Notes under the pieces: model-generated
Told to the model about the DNA's origin: nothing
The model's input: only the letters and a program-made list of their open reading frames with translations
The model's database searches: none
NCBI GenBank assembly: GCA_016712885.1
Contig: JADJQF010000002.1
Location: forward strand, 248,001 to 312,000
Length of the DNA: 64,000 nt
DNA from: Candidatus Flexicrinis proximus
GTDB taxonomy: Bacteria; Chloroflexota; Anaerolineae; Aggregatilineales; Phototrophicaceae
Direction of reading: 5' to 3'
Made by a program: the position numbers and the translations under genes
Shown here: piece by piece, positions 62,076 to 64,000 of the stretch
Position numbering within the stretch: position 1 is the first letter of the stretch
Layout: every line of letters begins with the position of its first letter

Positions 62076-63263
62076 CTAAGCCTCTGGCGGAATCGTCCAG
62101 GCTAGCGCCTCTGGCAGCACGCTGCGGAAGGCGACCAAACTGTGCCCACTGCCAGCTTCGACATACTTGTAGGCCGTCTCGCTTCCGCGACGGTTTAGGA
62201 TGTCGCGCAGTTCGCGCGCAGGCCGTTTGAAGCGCGCGGCTCCCTCGTAACGCCCCACCGACTGGAATATCCGTTTTGGCAGCTGTTCAGCGTCATCAAA
62301 GCGGCGAATGATCTGGCGTAATTCATCCGCTGACTTTCCATCGCCCAACGGAGGCGAAAGGAGTATGACCCGCCCAAACACAGCCGGATTCTTGAGTGCA
62401 GCGTGCGCCGCGGCAACCGCGCCCATGCCCACCCCTCCAATCCCAATCCTGAGGGGATCAACCCGATATTCCGTTTGAACAAACGGAAGGAGTTCGGAAA
62501 TCAGGAACTGGTAGTGACGGTCGTTTGCCGTGAATGCACGATCGCGGGTTGACTGATCGCCACTCTGCATCATCGCAAATACAGCCGGCCCCATCGCCTT
62601 ATGCTTGATGAGCGCGTCGGCAATGAAACTGGCCTGCAAAGGCCCTTTGGCCCATTCTCCGTCGAGGAGAATCATCAGCGGTAACGGCTCGTAGGTTGTG
62701 GAGTAATCCGGCGGCGTATAGACCCAGCACTTGCGTCCACTAAAATTGAGCTGAACGCTCTTGACCGGATACTCGTCGATTTTCCCCTGGCGCACACGCT
62801 GCAGCTTTGACCAATCCGGGAACGGACGCGCCTTATTCATACGCAGCACTGACACACTCATCTGCGGAGTCGTGATCCGCGTCGGATTATAGGGATCGAT
62901 GTGCCAGAATCGGTTTACGCGCGTTACGATGTTCGGATCGTTGGCGACCGGCGTCATCGGGTCATCCACGACTACCATATAGTCCAGCAGATCGTCCGAC
63001 TGGAACTGGACCGTGATGTACCACAATGTGGTTCCAGCAAGGTTTTCCATCGCGACAAATGGCGGATCGCGTCGAATTGTATCGAGATTGACCGCAACGC
63101 GGCGCGCGCCGGGTCGGGCATAAACAAATGTTGCTTTATCGCCCTCAACCCATGGGAAATTTGCGCGTTGACGCAGCAGGCTGTCAACCAGCGGCTGGCG
63201 CGATTCGATGGAGGTATTGAGCGCATCTTTTAGGAAGGCTTCGAACGACGGCCAGTTCGTCAT
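62076..63263 (-). CDS. Enterochelin-esterase-like alpha/beta-hydrolase fold protein, nucleophile missing
   Basis: 395 residues: an N-terminal early-set domain (~40-175, 'FPWVEGDKATFVYARPG') and a Fes/D-type esterase domain ('VYTPPDYSTTYEPLPLMILLDGEW'). At the nucleophile elbow the usual GxSxG ('AGSSMGG') reads GGVGMGA near residue 276, so the catalytic Ser is replaced by Gly. The His near residue 374 ('GSGHSLVAF') is still present. It is probably a non-catalytic binding protein, or it uses another residue. It converges on the lipoprotein gene with 1 base between stops. ATG has AAGGAG upstream. Confidence 0.85.
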   Translation of the reverse strand: MTNWPSFEAFLKDALNTSIESRQPLVDSLLRQRANFPWVEGDKATFVYARPGARRVAVNLDTIRRDPPFVAMENLAGTTLWYITVQFQSDDLLDYMVVVDDPMTPVANDPNIVTRVNRFWHIDPYNPTRITTPQMSVSVLRMNKARPFPDWSKLQRVRQGKIDEYPVKSVQLNFSGRKCWVYTPPDYSTTYEPLPLMILLDGEWAKGPLQASFIADALIKHKAMGPAVFAMMQSGDQSTRDRAFTANDRHYQFLISELLPFVQTEYRVDPLRIGIGGVGMGAVAAAHAALKNPAVFGRVILLSPPLGDGKSADELRQIIRRFDDAEQLPKRIFQSVGRYEGAARFKRPARELRDILNRRGSETAYKYVEAGSGHSLVAFRSVLPEALAWTIPPEA

Positions 63264-63382
63264 CTGGGTACGGTCTCCTTACGGTCGCGTTGGGCGGCAA
63301 CCTGCGCACACCCGACCTTTGCAGTACACTATTGTAGCATCGCGCCGCGGTTTTCCCCATTACTGGCGCACCGGAGGAAATG

Positions 63383-64000
63383 ATGGTGGAACCGAAACTC
63401 GCACGTTGGCGCACGCTGCCTGTTCAGGTAGCGGCGATCACCGCGCTGATTCTCATTCCCGTATGGTACCGCTTCCCGTATCAACCCACGATACTTTCAC
63501 CATTCTACGCGACGCGCTTCTGGTTATTCCTGCCCGTGCTGCTGACCTGTGGGCTTTTTGTACTAATGGGCCTGCCAGGAGTTCGGACATTAGCATCTCG
63601 TCCTTGGCGTGCCGCATGGGCTTTTCTGATCCTCGCGCTTGCAGTGTGGATGTATGCCTCCGCCGGATGGGCGTTCAGGCGAGATGTAGACCCTGCGTTG
63701 GCTGTGGGCGCAGCAGTTCAGTTCGCGACCGCTGCCATTTTCGCGGTGACTATTGCCAGCGTCCGCCTGCCTCCGGCGTGGGTCTGTGCTGCACTGGTCC
63801 TCGGCCTGTTCTGGAATGCAATCCTCGTGGGTCAGCAATCGGCTTTACAAGGCGCCGCAGGTGGTATCTGGACATCACTCGGTGAATTCCCGATTGGCAT
63901 AAATCAGCCGCGCATCAGCGTAGTTCAGGCGGATGGCGTGCGCTGGCTGCGCCCTTATGGGCTGCTTCCCCATCCCAACATACTTGCCGGGTTTCTCGTA
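63383..64000 (+). CDS. O-antigen ligase-like membrane protein (3' partial)
   Basis: 206 residues are visible; the frame is open to the window edge, so the gene continues beyond 64000. It has at least four transmembrane segments ('VAAITALILIPVWY', 'FWLFLPVLLTCGLFVLMG', 'AAWAFLILALAVWMYASAGWAF', 'ALVLGLFWNAILVG'; each split in practice). The last visible residues, 'RPYGLLPHPNILAGFL', form the conserved loop of the Wzy_C/WaaL O-antigen ligase family. The ATG at 63383 has GGAGG five bases upstream; an ATG three bases earlier is less well spaced. It probably ligates or polymerises surface polysaccharide. Confidence 0.78.
   Translation, partial: MVEPKLARWRTLPVQVAAITALILIPVWYRFPYQPTILSPFYATRFWLFLPVLLTCGLFVLMGLPGVRTLASRPWRAAWAFLILALAVWMYASAGWAFRRDVDPALAVGAAVQFATAAIFAVTIASVRLPPAWVCAALVLGLFWNAILVGQQSALQGAAGGIWTSLGEFPIGINQPRISVVQADGVRWLRPYGLLPHPNILAGFLV

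Noticed and set aside
63208..63885. 225-codon plus-strand frame at the end of the window
   Set aside because: The frame starting at 63383 in another phase has a good Shine-Dalgarno, membrane helices and the O-antigen-ligase motif; this one is its shadow.

Overview
This 64 kb window is a dense, ordinary-looking bacterial chromosome segment of roughly 55-57 % GC. It holds about 52 protein genes and one tRNA gene, and no gap between genes exceeds about 220 bases. I see no rRNA, CRISPR array, transposase, integrase or phage gene. The protein families suggest a member of the Chloroflexota, most likely an Anaerolineae-type organism: secreted proteins with SH3-like and pre-peptidase domains, a Thr/Pro-rich lipoprotein, a two-subunit M16 peptidase, an FAD oxidoreductase coupled to a GNAT, and yebC-ruvC-ruvA. 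This assignment is an inference from gene content, not from a marker gene. Clear TATAAT-type -10 boxes precede many genes.

Layout. 1-9.4 kb: the end of a secreted SH3-like protein, an alditol-oxidase-type flavoenzyme, purH diverging from a type II NADH dehydrogenase (with two tandem Rex-like operator candidates between them), a leucine-rich-repeat protein, an odd secreted protein with peptide motifs normally found in planctomycete DUF1559 proteins, and gpmI. 9.6-13.7 kb: rarA, then a carbamoyltransferase cassette flanked by tiny membrane proteins (SxtI/SxtK-like). 13.8-23.7 kb: a membrane-anchored unknown, yebC-ruvC-ruvA, a Cys-rich protein overlapping a HAD-DinB fusion, a long-chain polyprenyl diphosphate synthase, NAD(P)HX repair, two small membrane proteins, an SRPBCC protein and tRNA-His. 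23.8-32.6 kb (all minus): PQQ-type sugar dehydrogenase, an M16 peptidase pair, UDP-glucose dehydrogenase, an AAC(6')-like acetyltransferase, an FAD oxidoreductase and a bactofilin-like membrane protein. 32.7-42.9 kb: two cytoplasmic HtrA-like proteases, mfd, a PhoR/PhoB-type two-component pair, a P1 peptidase and an acyl-CoA ligase. 43.1-50.4 kb: a class A penicillin-binding protein, a J-domain protein, a histidine kinase with an unusual H-box, and a MutL lacking its endonuclease motif. 50.4-64 kb: a phosphoesterase, a WD40 protein, an exopolysaccharide block (GT4 and polyprenyl sugar-phosphate transferase) followed by a DUF58 protein and aspartate kinase, a GT39-type glycosyltransferase, a CitE-like lyase, a PPC-domain lipoprotein, a probable pseudo-esterase, and the start of an O-antigen-ligase-like protein that runs off the window.

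How the genes fit together. Several support the cell envelope and surface polysaccharide (ugd, GT4, WbaP/WcaJ-type transferase, GT39, O-antigen-ligase-like, PBP1, polyprenyl synthase). Others serve genome maintenance (rarA, ruvC, ruvA, mfd, mutL). NDH-2 and a long-chain polyprenyl synthase fit a quinone-based respiratory chain. The most unusual items are the DUF1559-motif protein, the degenerate MutL, the nucleophile-less esterase, the HAD-DinB fusion and the carbamoyltransferase cassette.
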